Source of the DNA: DYMC01 sp035406705
Lineage (GTDB): Bacteria; Verrucomicrobiota; Lentisphaeria; Victivallales; GWF2-50-93
Length of the DNA stretch: 64,000 nucleotides
Assembly: GCA_964426675.1 (NCBI GenBank)
Contig: CAYRRM010000004.1
Location: 80,371 to 144,370 of the forward strand
Reading direction: 5' to 3'
Below, piece by piece: positions 44,931 through 53,245 of the stretch. A program made the position numbers and the translations under genes. The notes beneath the pieces were generated by a model, which saw only the letters and a program-made list of their open reading frames with translations, was not told the origin of the DNA and searched no databases. Numbering within the stretch: position 1 is the stretch's first letter; every line of letters begins with the position of its first letter.

Positions 44931-46097
44931 TTATTTTTTTGAAAATGAAGATGTAAAGTCTGAATCTTCACTTTTTTCTACTTTTTTAACGTATTTTGAA
45001 TTTTTAATTAACTCTTTCAATTTTTTCTCAAATTTGACGTGGTCTATTGGTAATTCAATGCTTTTTCCTTCAAGAGAAGAAAGAAGCATTACATTCGCTA
45101 ATTCGATTGAATTACACCCCTCCTCACCTCTTGCAACAAGTTTATCCCCTTTCAATATGGAATTCGTAAAATTCTGTATAATACACTGGTGACGAGAAGA
45201 ATTGTCTGCTTTATATGGAATATCTATATTCCAGTAGTCAGGTCCTTCGAATTGTTTACTTGTAGTATAGTTGAACTCTGAAACTTTTTCTTCAGTTCTT
45301 GAGAATGTAATTTTTCCATTTTCTGCCACGACCTTTCCTCTATCACAAGCTATTTCTAATCGATTAGTCCCTGGGAATTCTCCGGTAGAAGTTATAAATG
45401 AAGCGGTCTTCCCATCAGAATACTCGAAAAACGCAGTAACATCATCTTCAACCTCAATATCATGATATTTTCCTAATGCGCAATAAGAATGAACTCGTGA
45501 TGGCATTCCAAACATCCACTGGAAAAGGTCTATGTTATGAGGGCATTGATTCAGGAGAACCCCACCGCCTTCACCTCTCCATGTTGCACGCCATCCTCCT
45601 GAATTATAATAGGCCTGAGTTCTGAACCAGTTTGTAATTGTCCAGCTGATCCTGTATATCTTTCCAAGTTCTCCTTTATCAATGAGTGATTTCAATTTGA
45701 TGTAATAAGGGTCCGTTCTTTGTTGAAACATAATTGCAAATTTTAGTTTTGAATGTTTTTTGTGAGCTTCACACATTTTTAGCGCATCAGCTTTGTGAAC
45801 TGCAATAGGTTTCTCGCATAAAACATGAAGCCCAGCTTCAAAGGCTTGAATCGTAAGTAGAGTGTGATCATAATGTGGAACAGAAATTATTACAGCATCA
45901 CATATTTCTGATTTGTACAAGTCTTTCGCATCATAAAACACCTGAACCTTGTGTTCGTCGGCTATCTTATCAGCTTTTTGTCTGTCTATATCACATATTG
46001 CAACTATTTTGGCTCCTGAAACATTTTTTATGAATTTTACATGATTGGACCCCATATTCCCAACACCAATCACAGCAAATCTTAATTCTTTCATCAT
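44931..46097 (-). CDS. Gfo/Idh/MocA family NAD(P)-dependent dehydrogenase
   Basis: A 388-residue oxidoreductase with the Rossmann motif AVIGVGNMGSNHVKFI, the EKP motif (LHVLCEKPIAVHKADA) carrying the conserved lysine, and GGVLLNQCPHNIDLFQWMFG with the catalytic His region. Members oxidise sugars, inositols or sugar acids. GGAG lies upstream of two adjacent ATGs (46097 and 46094). It is first in the three-gene minus-strand operon, divergent from the DeoR gene. Five- to ten-base TTGCA repeats lie between them. Confidence 0.9.
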   Translation of the reverse strand: MMKELRFAVIGVGNMGSNHVKFIKNVSGAKIVAICDIDRQKADKIADEHKVQVFYDAKDLYKSEICDAVIISVPHYDHTLLTIQAFEAGLHVLCEKPIAVHKADALKMCEAHKKHSKLKFAIMFQQRTDPYYIKLKSLIDKGELGKIYRISWTITNWFRTQAYYNSGGWRATWRGEGGGVLLNQCPHNIDLFQWMFGMPSRVHSYCALGKYHDIEVEDDVTAFFEYSDGKTASFITSTGEFPGTNRLEIACDRGKVVAENGKITFSRTEEKVSEFNYTTSKQFEGPDYWNIDIPYKADNSSRHQCIIQNFTNSILKGDKLVARGEEGCNSIELANVMLLSSLEGKSIELPIDHVKFEKKLKELIKNSKYVKKVEKSEDSDFTSSFSKK

Positions 46098-46220
46098 TTT
46101 TCTCCTTTTTTTTTGATGTAATTAAAGCAAATTTCAAATTAGTAACTTTTTATTTCACTTTAAAATCTTGCTAATATAAATCATGCTTATTAGATTTCCA
46201 GAAAAAAATTAAAAAATTAA

Positions 46221-46260
46221 TTTGCAAAATCTTTCATAATATTGCATATTATTGCAAAAG
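46221..46260. promoter_or_regulatory. TTGCA direct repeats in the deoR / dehydrogenase intergenic region
   Basis: Three WTTGCAWAWK units (TTTGCAAAAT at 46221, ATTGCATATT at 46241, ATTGCAAAAG at 46251) are spaced 20 and 10 bases apart, i.e. on one face of the helix, immediately before the DeoR start. The last two also form the inverted repeat TTGCA...TGCAA. A likely operator for the adjacent regulator. Confidence 0.45.
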
Positions 46261-46270
46261 TTAAAAAAAT

Positions 46271-47056
46271 ATGGAAAATAAATTAGAAAATATAAAAAAT
46301 AGGCGTCTTTTTTCCCTTGAGAGAGAAAAACTCATAACAACTGAACTCGGAAAGGGCGCAAAAAGCCTCGAAGAACTTTCTTCTGCTTTAGGGGTTTCTA
46401 CAGCAACGGTTCGAAGAGATCTTATGATTCTTGAAAAAAAAGGAATCGTAAGAAGAATTCACGGCGGTGCAATTCGACTCGATATACTCGAAGGAGAACC
46501 TATTTTCAATGAAAAAAAACTGATACGTGAAAAAGAAAAGTCAGAAATTGCTTTAAAAGCTGCTTCTCTATTGTCAAATGGAGATTCTGTTTATCTCGAT
46601 GGAGGAAGCACAGTTTTAGGCCTATGCCAGCATTTAAAAACCCTACGGAATCTCTCAATAGTAACAAACTCCATCATGGCCATCTTTGAATTAATGGATT
46701 CAGGACACAAATTATATCTTGTAGGAGGAGCATTTCGCCCATTGAGTAGAACTATTGTAGGGGCTATGACATCTAAAACTATTTCGCTATTAAATTTTGA
46801 CAAGGCTTTTATCGGAACCATAGGAATAACAGAGGACGGTATAAGCACCACAGATCCAGATGAAGCATATACAAAAGAACTCGTAATGCGTCGCTCTGAA
46901 ACCGTCATATTACTGGCAGATTCTTCAAAGTTCGGCAAAAAATCGCTTGCTATAAGTGGCGATATATCCGATATTGACATTATTATTACCGACAATAAGT
47001 TACCTGCGAAATTCGCAAAATTTTTTCAGAAAAAGAAAATTAAACTAATAATATAA
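46271..47056 (+). CDS. DeoR-family transcriptional regulator
   Basis: A 261-residue repressor. The N-terminal helix-turn-helix is KSLEELSSALGVSTATVRRDLMILEKKGIVRRIHGGAI, and the C-terminal sugar-phosphate sensor has the D-G-G-S-T loop (YLDGGSTVLGLC) and VGGAFRPLSRTIVGAM. Such regulators respond to phosphorylated sugars. No Shine-Dalgarno is visible before the ATG, which suggests low expression. It could control the divergent isomerase/dehydrogenase operon and the downstream E1/E2 genes. A palindrome copy at 47005 encodes AKFAK. Confidence 0.92.
   Translation: MENKLENIKNRRLFSLEREKLITTELGKGAKSLEELSSALGVSTATVRRDLMILEKKGIVRRIHGGAIRLDILEGEPIFNEKKLIREKEKSEIALKAASLLSNGDSVYLDGGSTVLGLCQHLKTLRNLSIVTNSIMAIFELMDSGHKLYLVGGAFRPLSRTIVGAMTSKTISLLNFDKAFIGTIGITEDGISTTDPDEAYTKELVMRRSETVILLADSSKFGKKSLAISGDISDIDIIITDNKLPAKFAKFFQKKKIKLII
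47005..47018. repeat. TGCGAWWWTCGCA palindrome in the DeoR gene
   Basis: TGCGAAATTCGCAA, core perfect, read as PAKFAK near the C-terminus. Confidence 0.88.
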
Positions 47057-47070
47057 AAAAGGAGAAAAAA

Positions 47071-49371
47071 ATGGGGAATTATTACAGTAACCTATCACCG
47101 GATTTTAATAAAAAACAGATTAATTTTAAAGAAATACCTGCTTATTTATATCAAAAATCCATATCTGATGAGATAAAATCAAACATTAGTAAAAATTCTC
47201 TACTTGAACTTTATGAGTCAATGTTAATGATACGTGAATTTGAAGAAATGATACTAAAACTTAGAACAGGAGCGTATGAATGCATAAAAGACTATGAATA
47301 TCGTGGGCCTACACATCTTTCTATCGGGCAGGAAGCTACTTCATCCGGAGCATGTAGTGTTCTTGATATAAGTGATTACATTACCTCTACGCATCGTGGA
47401 CATGGAGATTCGATTGCAAAAGGCTATTTTGCCATAAAGAGAATGACTGAAAATGAATTACATACACGTTGTCCTGAATTTTCCGATCTAAAAGGAGAAG
47501 AACTCCTTGAAGCTGTAATGGAAGATCATGTATTCCGGACAATTTCCGAGCTTTTTGGCAAGGAAACAGGTTACGGTAAGGGACGCGGTGGAGGAATGCA
47601 TATATTTGATTTCCGTGTAGGCCATCTGGGAGCAAACGCAATCGTGGGGGGCGGTGTTCCCATAGCAACAGGAGCCGCCATGACCTGCAGAATAGACATA
47701 GATAAGTCAAAACCACAAAGAATCGTATGTTGTTTTGCCGGAGATGGAGCATATTCAAATGGCGTTGTTCTGGAAGCTTTAAATTGGGCATGTCAGGACC
47801 AATTCACAAATCCCAAAATGACAAGCATAGTAAAAGGTCTTCCAATAATTTACTGTATAGTAAACAATCACTTTGGAATGACAGGTAGAGCTGAAGGAGA
47901 AGTAACAGGAGTAGATTACCTTGCAAGAAGAGCCGCTGGTTTTGATAATGAAAATATGCATGCCGAAATAGTTAATGGAATGGATGCACTCGCTGTAAGA
48001 GATGCCGTATTAAGAGCAAAAAGAATCTGTCTTGAAGGAAAAGGTCCTGTACTGCTCGAGTTAAATACATACAGATATTATGGACACTCTCTTTCTGACC
48101 CGAGAAATGAATATAGAACAAAAGAAGAAGAGGAAAAATGGAAAACCTTCGATCCTGTTTTGATATTTAAAAAACGCCTTCTCGAGGAAAAAATCTTTTC
48201 ATTAGATATTCTTGACAGGATTGAAAAAAAAGTCGTAGAAAGAAATGCCCGAGCAGCAAGAAAAGCAGCAGACGCTCCAGACCCAGATCCAAAAGATGTA
48301 ATAAAATACATGTACACTGATTCATTCTGCGAAAAAGTGCCAAAAGCATATCAGGTGCTCGAACCAAAAGGCCCCGAACCAATAGTAAAAAGAGATAGCG
48401 AAGGAAAAATTAATTACAGAGATGCTATAAAAGAAGGTATTGTAGAAGAAATGAAAAGAGATGCTCGAGTGATTATCTACGGCGAAGATGTAGCAGATTA
48501 CGGCGGTGCTTTTAAACTCACAAAGGGATTACTCGAATATTTTGGACGTGGAAGAGTTTTCAACACTCCCATCTCTGAAGCTTGTATCTGCGGAACAGCA
48601 GTAGGAATGGCTATGACAGGATATCGCCCAATCGTAGAGCTTATGTATATGGATTTTGCTCTAATGGCATCAGATCAAATCTCAAATCAGGCGGCAAAAT
48701 GGCATTATATGACAGGCGGCAACGTGAAAGTTCCTCTTGTTATCAGGTGTAGCGTTGGTGGCGGCAAAGGTTATGGAGGACAGCATTCCCAATCTCTCGA
48801 ATCTATATTCTGCCATATACCAGGAACATATGTAGTTTACCCCTCAAATCCTTATGATGCAAAAGGACTTATAAAAACAGCTATAAGAGATGATAATCCC
48901 GTAATATTTGTGGAAGGGCAATTGCTTTATGGTTTGAAAGGAGTTGTTCCACAGGACGATTACCTTATCCCATTTGGAGAAGCGAATATAGTAAAAAACG
49001 GAAAAGACATTACAATTATCGCATGGGGTCCTGCACTCCAGGACGCAATTAAGGCAGCGGATCAACTTTCAACTGAAGGGATAAGTGTTGAACTTATTGA
49101 TCCACGTACTCTCATTCCATTTGATTGGACAACTGTTGAAGAATCCGTAAAGAAAACTGGACGGGCAATAGTAGTAAGTCAGTGCGTTGATATAGGCAGT
49201 TATACTGGAGAAATAGTATCAGGTATTGTAGAAAGATGTTTTGATTATTTAGATGCACCTGTTATTAAAATTGGAGCAAAAAATGGCATAGCTCCACAGG
49301 CTTATACTCTTGAAAAAGCTTACCTGCCAGACGCCAATGATATAGTAAGTGCAGCAAAAAAACTCTTTTGA
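47071..49371 (+). CDS. 2-oxoacid dehydrogenase E1, alpha and beta fused
   Basis: A 766-residue thiamine diphosphate enzyme. The alpha part (about 1-400) has RGPTHLSIGQEA, GRGGGMHIFD, and the ThDP motif GDGAYSNGVVLEALNW...NN. The beta part (about 430-766) has VIIYGEDVADYGGAFKLTKGL, FNTPISEACICGTAVGMAM, GGGKGYGGQHSQSLE and IDPRTLIPFDW. It decarboxylates pyruvate, acetoin or a branched-chain oxoacid and passes the acyl group to E2. A GGAG site precedes it, and it starts 15 bases after deoR. Most alpha/beta E1s are two genes; here they are one chain. Confidence 0.92.
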   Translation: MGNYYSNLSPDFNKKQINFKEIPAYLYQKSISDEIKSNISKNSLLELYESMLMIREFEEMILKLRTGAYECIKDYEYRGPTHLSIGQEATSSGACSVLDISDYITSTHRGHGDSIAKGYFAIKRMTENELHTRCPEFSDLKGEELLEAVMEDHVFRTISELFGKETGYGKGRGGGMHIFDFRVGHLGANAIVGGGVPIATGAAMTCRIDIDKSKPQRIVCCFAGDGAYSNGVVLEALNWACQDQFTNPKMTSIVKGLPIIYCIVNNHFGMTGRAEGEVTGVDYLARRAAGFDNENMHAEIVNGMDALAVRDAVLRAKRICLEGKGPVLLELNTYRYYGHSLSDPRNEYRTKEEEEKWKTFDPVLIFKKRLLEEKIFSLDILDRIEKKVVERNARAARKAADAPDPDPKDVIKYMYTDSFCEKVPKAYQVLEPKGPEPIVKRDSEGKINYRDAIKEGIVEEMKRDARVIIYGEDVADYGGAFKLTKGLLEYFGRGRVFNTPISEACICGTAVGMAMTGYRPIVELMYMDFALMASDQISNQAAKWHYMTGGNVKVPLVIRCSVGGGKGYGGQHSQSLESIFCHIPGTYVVYPSNPYDAKGLIKTAIRDDNPVIFVEGQLLYGLKGVVPQDDYLIPFGEANIVKNGKDITIIAWGPALQDAIKAADQLSTEGISVELIDPRTLIPFDWTTVEESVKKTGRAIVVSQCVDIGSYTGEIVSGIVERCFDYLDAPVIKIGAKNGIAPQAYTLEKAYLPDANDIVSAAKKLF

Positions 49372-49406
49372 ACTTTCTTAAAAAATAATCTGGAGGACTT
49401 TTTAAT

Positions 49407-50756
49407 ATGTCGACATTAGTTCCTATTCCAAAACTTGGACAATCAGAAGAAACCGTTAAAATAGAAAAATGGAGAGTAAAGGAAGGAGATAAAATAAAAA
49501 AAGGAGATGTTTTATTTGAGGTTGAAACAGATAAAGCCGTTTTAGAGGTAGAATCACAGTTTGAAGGAACTGTCCTTAAAATAGTTGTTCAGGAAGGAGT
49601 AGAAGTACCTGTAATGACTACCGCCCTTATTTTGGGTGAACCAGGAGAAACTATCCCGGATATAAAAATAGAAGCAATACAAAAAAAAGTTAATCCTCCA
49701 GTAAATGATACAACAAAAACATCAACACAAGAAAAAACATCAACTTACACTCAAACTATCCTGTCAGCAAAAACATCTACTTCAAGTACTACCACAGAGC
49801 CAATTCAGCAAACTCCACAATTTAAAGCAAAACCAAGTCCAAGAGCCAGACAATTTGCAAAAAATTTCCTGATAAATCTCGATGATATAACAGGTACCGG
49901 AGGAAAAAACCGTCGCGTGACAGAAGCAGATGTAAAAAAATATCTTGAAGAAAGCGGTTATTTCAAGAAGAAAATTACAGGCGCTGCATTTAACCTCGCA
50001 AAAAAAGAAAATCTTACTATCTTTCAAATTGAAGGCAGCGGCGAAGATGGACGCATCACACTTGCTGATGTAAAAGACGCAATTAAAGAAAAACCAAAAG
50101 AACTCACTTCAATCCGAAAAATTATAGCAAAACGCCTCTCGGAATCAAAAAGAAATATACCGCACTTTTATGTAACTGTTTCCGTTGATTTAACCGACTT
50201 AATCAACCTCAGAAAAAAATTAAAAGATGAAGGTTTAACACTCAGCATAAACGATTTTATCATTAAGGCTACTTCTCTTTCTCTCCGTGAATTTCCAATG
50301 CTCAACTCAGAATGCAATGAAAACTATGTAAAATACAAATCAAAAATTAATATAGGCATGGCAGTAAGCCTGGAAGGTGGGCTCGTCGTGCCAGTAATAA
50401 AAAATGCAGATAAAAAAGCCCTCGATGAAATACACGCAGAAGCCATTGAACTGGCTGATGCCGCAAGAACAGGCAAATTAGCTCCAGATAAGATGAAAGG
50501 AGGAACTTTTACAATCTCTAACATGGGAATGCTTGATGTGGAAAACTTCGCAGCAATCATAAATCCTGGCGAATCTGCTATTCTCGCTGTATCTTCAGCA
50601 ATAGCAACTCCTATTGCAAAAAATAATCAAGTCTTAATCCGAGATATAATGAAAATGACGGTCAGCGCGGATCATAGAATAGTAGATGGAGCAGATGCTG
50701 CGAAATTCGCAAATAACATTAAAAAACGCCTTGAAAATCCGTCTGAACTTTTATAA
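49407..50756 (+). CDS. 2-oxoacid dehydrogenase E2 (lipoate acyltransferase) with two subunit-binding domains
   Basis: A 449-residue E2. One lipoyl domain covers residues 1-78 (lipoyl-Lys43 in VETDKAVLEVES). A Thr/Ser/Pro-rich linker follows, then two peripheral-subunit-binding domains in tandem: about 142-182 (KPSPRARQFAKNF, GKNRRVTEADVKKYL) and 191-227 (AAFNLAKKENL, GEDGRITLADVKDAI). The trimeric acyltransferase core runs from about 233 to the end, with the catalytic DHRIVDG. GGAGGA precedes the ATG. No E3 gene follows. A palindrome copy at 50699 lies next to the active-site motif. Confidence 0.92.
   Translation: MSTLVPIPKLGQSEETVKIEKWRVKEGDKIKKGDVLFEVETDKAVLEVESQFEGTVLKIVVQEGVEVPVMTTALILGEPGETIPDIKIEAIQKKVNPPVNDTTKTSTQEKTSTYTQTILSAKTSTSSTTTEPIQQTPQFKAKPSPRARQFAKNFLINLDDITGTGGKNRRVTEADVKKYLEESGYFKKKITGAAFNLAKKENLTIFQIEGSGEDGRITLADVKDAIKEKPKELTSIRKIIAKRLSESKRNIPHFYVTVSVDLTDLINLRKKLKDEGLTLSINDFIIKATSLSLREFPMLNSECNENYVKYKSKINIGMAVSLEGGLVVPVIKNADKKALDEIHAEAIELADAARTGKLAPDKMKGGTFTISNMGMLDVENFAAIINPGESAILAVSSAIATPIAKNNQVLIRDIMKMTVSADHRIVDGADAAKFANNIKKRLENPSELL
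50699..50712. repeat. TGCGAWWWTCGCA palindrome in the E2 gene
   Basis: TGCGAAATTCGCAA, core perfect, read as AAKFAN just after the DHRIVDG motif. Confidence 0.88.
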
Positions 50757-50925
50757 CAATTTTTCTGACAAAAAGCTCCTTCTCCAGAAACTCATCAAAA
50801 AAACATTTTCCTCAAATGATAAGCTAAATTTTGCAATTCAATTAGTTAAGAAGTTATAACTCATTGCAATATAATAGCGTTATGGATTAAATACACAATT
50901 CATTTTTTTAAATTTTGTGATGGGA

Positions 50926-51018
50926 TTAACAATGGTTTGGCCATTGTAGCAAATATTCTTGTGGAGAAAGAGCTTTAAGTGCTACATTAGCATCCTTCCT
51001 GGTTTAGTCTCTTTGCCA
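50926..51018 (-). pseudogene. Possible C-terminal remnant of an rve-type transposase
   Basis: The 309-base gap 50757-51065 has no intact gene. On the minus strand one frame reads WQRD, stop, TRKDANVALKALSPQEYLLQW then ends. This resembles the C-terminus of IS3/IS481-type integrases (W..DYN..RPH.AL..LTP.EY). It is short and broken, with no inverted repeats seen, so the call is tentative. The rest of the gap is AT-rich with nothing evident. Confidence 0.28.
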
Positions 51019-51065
51019 AATGCAAAATATAGATAACGTTGTATGTAAGTAATATAAAATTCTTT

Positions 51066-52109
51066 TTATTTCAATTTAAGCCTGAACTTACGAACATTTG
51101 ACCTGTAATATCCTTTCCGTTGCCCTTCATTCCCCCAACTACCAGAAAATTGAATCCATCCCGTAATACCATCAGATTCCATCCATTTCAAAGGAATACG
51201 CGGACAGTATGGATTAAAGTCTTTTCCTTCCCAATATTCCTCAAAATGTACGAGAAAAAAAGGCCCCCATGGTTCTGGAGATTCAAATACCAAAAGATCC
51301 GTACCGTCAACCGGAGAAAAATCTTTATGTAAATGCCATGTTAAAAGCAAATATCTTTCAACTCCTGCAAGATAAACCATTTCTGGAAGGCTAATCCATC
51401 GATACAAACTCAATATCGGAATTGCTTCTTCAAGATTCCTATTCCAAACAGGTTTACCTGATACATCATATCCAGATACCCATTCCCATGCTTCACGATG
51501 CACAATATCCTGAGACGGAACTCGACCTATCCTTAAATTACTGCCATTATCCCATTGATCAGTCGAAATAGCATAGATATAATTATCTCGTGAATTAGCA
51601 TTATTCTTTCCAAAATTAACAAATGCAGGTCCTCCAAACTTGTGCCCAAAAAACATAGGCTCGGAAATATTTCTTAATGCCGGAACCCAAAAACCACCCT
51701 TGTTGGTAGAATATACTATTTGGGCATCACTACCATGTTGTGAAAAGATGCTGTAAGGAGCCTTTTTAGATTTTAACATATTTTGAAAAGCAAGATAAAG
51801 CACTCCATCAACACAAATCATTCCACTCGGCTTTGGACCATCTCCACCCCACCCAATATAATCATTCATATGGTTGACTTTTGTAATTCTGTAATTTTCA
51901 GGAACACCGCTAAACTTCTCAATATCAAGTCCACTGCTGCTCTCCCCCCACAAAGGATCTCCTGCTGAACTATATATTTCGTCATCATCAGCCCATGTCA
52001 TTGGAAAAGTATCCCCTTTAATATCAGGCTCAGGATAAGACAATCTTTCACTTACCCACTCGATACCTTTTATTAACTCACTTTTCTGAATTGCAAATTT
52101 AGTATTCAT
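51066..52109 (-). CDS. Beta-propeller protein, DUF4185-like (glycosidase-related)
   Basis: A 347-residue protein with no signal peptide. Repeated blade-like blocks read TWADDDEIYSSAGDPLWGE, GMICVDGVLYLAFQNM, FGGPAFVNFGKNN, MVYLAGVERYLLLTWHLH and LLVFESPEPWGPF. This is the DUF4185 / GH43- and GH117-like five-bladed propeller pattern. The catalytic residues cannot be assigned. The start at 52109 (MNTKFAIQKSEL) is chosen because AGGAG lies five bases upstream; a reading from 52187 would add 26 unlikely residues. It is divergent from the AraC regulator. Confidence 0.6.
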   Translation of the reverse strand: MNTKFAIQKSELIKGIEWVSERLSYPEPDIKGDTFPMTWADDDEIYSSAGDPLWGESSSGLDIEKFSGVPENYRITKVNHMNDYIGWGGDGPKPSGMICVDGVLYLAFQNMLKSKKAPYSIFSQHGSDAQIVYSTNKGGFWVPALRNISEPMFFGHKFGGPAFVNFGKNNANSRDNYIYAISTDQWDNGSNLRIGRVPSQDIVHREAWEWVSGYDVSGKPVWNRNLEEAIPILSLYRWISLPEMVYLAGVERYLLLTWHLHKDFSPVDGTDLLVFESPEPWGPFFLVHFEEYWEGKDFNPYCPRIPLKWMESDGITGWIQFSGSWGNEGQRKGYYRSNVRKFRLKLK

Positions 52110-52122
52110 TTTTCTCCTATTA

Positions 52123-52253
52123 TTTTTGTGTATTATTGCATTTTTTTTACTGTTATTTATATTACTTCTATAAGTCACTCTTAACAATTAATGTAATTGC
52201 CTATTTTTTGTGTAATATTGCTTTGTAAACTATGATAAATAATTTATAAGTCA
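52123..52253. repeat. Diverged tandem repeat, likely regulator site, between the propeller and araC-type genes
   Basis: TTTTTGTGTAWTATTGC occurs at 52123-52139 and 52205-52221 (one mismatch). TATAAGTCA occurs at 52169-52177 and 52245-52253. The same pair of elements appears twice, about 80 bases apart, in the divergent promoter region. It is the expected place for AraC half-sites. Confidence 0.5.
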
Positions 52254-52300
52254 TTTTCAATTTCTTACAAAATATCTAAAATTTCTGTTATTTTAAGGCT

Positions 52301-53041
52301 ATGAAAAAAACTTTTACCTATATTGGAAGACTCAAAGTAAAACGCGGATGGCAATCTGTATTTGGAAAACATTCTCATTCCCATAATGAAATAATGCTCA
52401 TACTTGGTGGAAGTCTTAATGTCCATATTAATGAAGAAATTTTTCAGGCCAAAAAAGGTGATGCTCTTTTTTATCCACCTGGTTTAAAACATTTCGAGTC
52501 TGTTGTATCAGATAAAGTTGCTGATTTTATCTTCTTCAGTATCCCGGCCTCTCGCAAAATCTATAGCAAGTTTATTGTCAAAGATACAAGAAGAAAATTA
52601 CTTACTCTTGCGCATTGGCTCGCAGAAGAACGAGAAAAACCATTTGAAAAACGCAAAAAACTGCTGCAAGTATATATGAATGCAGTAATCCTCGAAATGG
52701 AAAAACTGTCAAAGGAAAATCCAAATTCACCACTTTCCTATATTCGCAACTATATGGCAGATAATTTAAGTACAAAACACAATATTTCCTCCCTTGCAGA
52801 AAATGCAGGCATAAGTAAATTCCATTTTATAAGAAAATACCAAAAATATTTTGGAATTTCACCTTTACAAGATTTATTGAGAATGCGTCTGGAAGCAGCT
52901 TGTAATCTACTTATATCAACAGAAATGACATTGAAAGAAATCGCTGAAAAAACAGGATTTTGTGACCAATATCATTTTTCTAGAATCTTTAAAAAACACC
53001 TTAAAATTACACCGGGAAATTTCCGATATGGAAGAACTTAA
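52301..53041 (+). CDS. AraC-family regulator with N-terminal cupin
   Basis: A 246-residue regulator. The cupin sensor (about 15-90) is HSHSHNEIMLILGGSLNVHINEEIFQAKKGDALFYPPG. The C-terminal double helix-turn-helix (about 145-245) contains NISSLAENAGISKFHFIRKYQKYFGISPLQDLLRMRL and TLKEIAEKTGFCDQYHFSRIFKKHLKITPGNFR, the AraC signature. The cupin probably binds a sugar. It likely controls the divergent propeller gene and the downstream prepilin/glycosidase/esterase genes. AAGG lies shortly before the ATG. Confidence 0.93.
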   Translation: MKKTFTYIGRLKVKRGWQSVFGKHSHSHNEIMLILGGSLNVHINEEIFQAKKGDALFYPPGLKHFESVVSDKVADFIFFSIPASRKIYSKFIVKDTRRKLLTLAHWLAEEREKPFEKRKKLLQVYMNAVILEMEKLSKENPNSPLSYIRNYMADNLSTKHNISSLAENAGISKFHFIRKYQKYFGISPLQDLLRMRLEAACNLLISTEMTLKEIAEKTGFCDQYHFSRIFKKHLKITPGNFRYGRT

Positions 53042-53162
53042 GTAAAATTGCTTATGTCTCGATTCATAAAAGATAAGCAAAAAATCCTCATAAAAAACAA
53101 ATTTTTCCATTTCATATTACCCTCTTAAAACCGTTCACGAAAAAAAAATGTAAATTTTTTAT

Positions 53163-53191
53163 TTGACTTTTTTATATCTACGTTATATTAT
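53163..53191 (+). promoter_or_regulatory. Strong sigma-70 promoter of the prepilin/glycosidase cluster
   Basis: TTGACT (53163-53168), 17 bases, TATTAT (53186-53191). It is the best -35/-10 pair in the window, and a perfect inverted repeat follows about ten bases after the -10. Confidence 0.7.
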
Positions 53192-53201
53192 AAGTATAGA
53201 T

Positions 53202-53224
53202 AACATTCACGAAATGTGAATGTT
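53202..53224 (+). promoter_or_regulatory. Perfect inverted repeat at the transcription start, likely operator
   Basis: AACATTCAC (53202-53210) and GTGAATGTT (53216-53224), 9-bp arms around a 5-base spacer, located just after the -10 element and before the GGAGG site. A related half-site TTCACGAAA also occurs near 53135. It is likely a repressor operator, or an mRNA leader hairpin. Confidence 0.55.
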
Positions 53225-53245
53225 TTGATATTTGGAGGTAAAAGG

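Noticed and set aside
47387..47791. 134-codon minus-strand ORF inside the fused E1 gene
   Set aside because: Antisense shadow of the conserved E1 alpha region.
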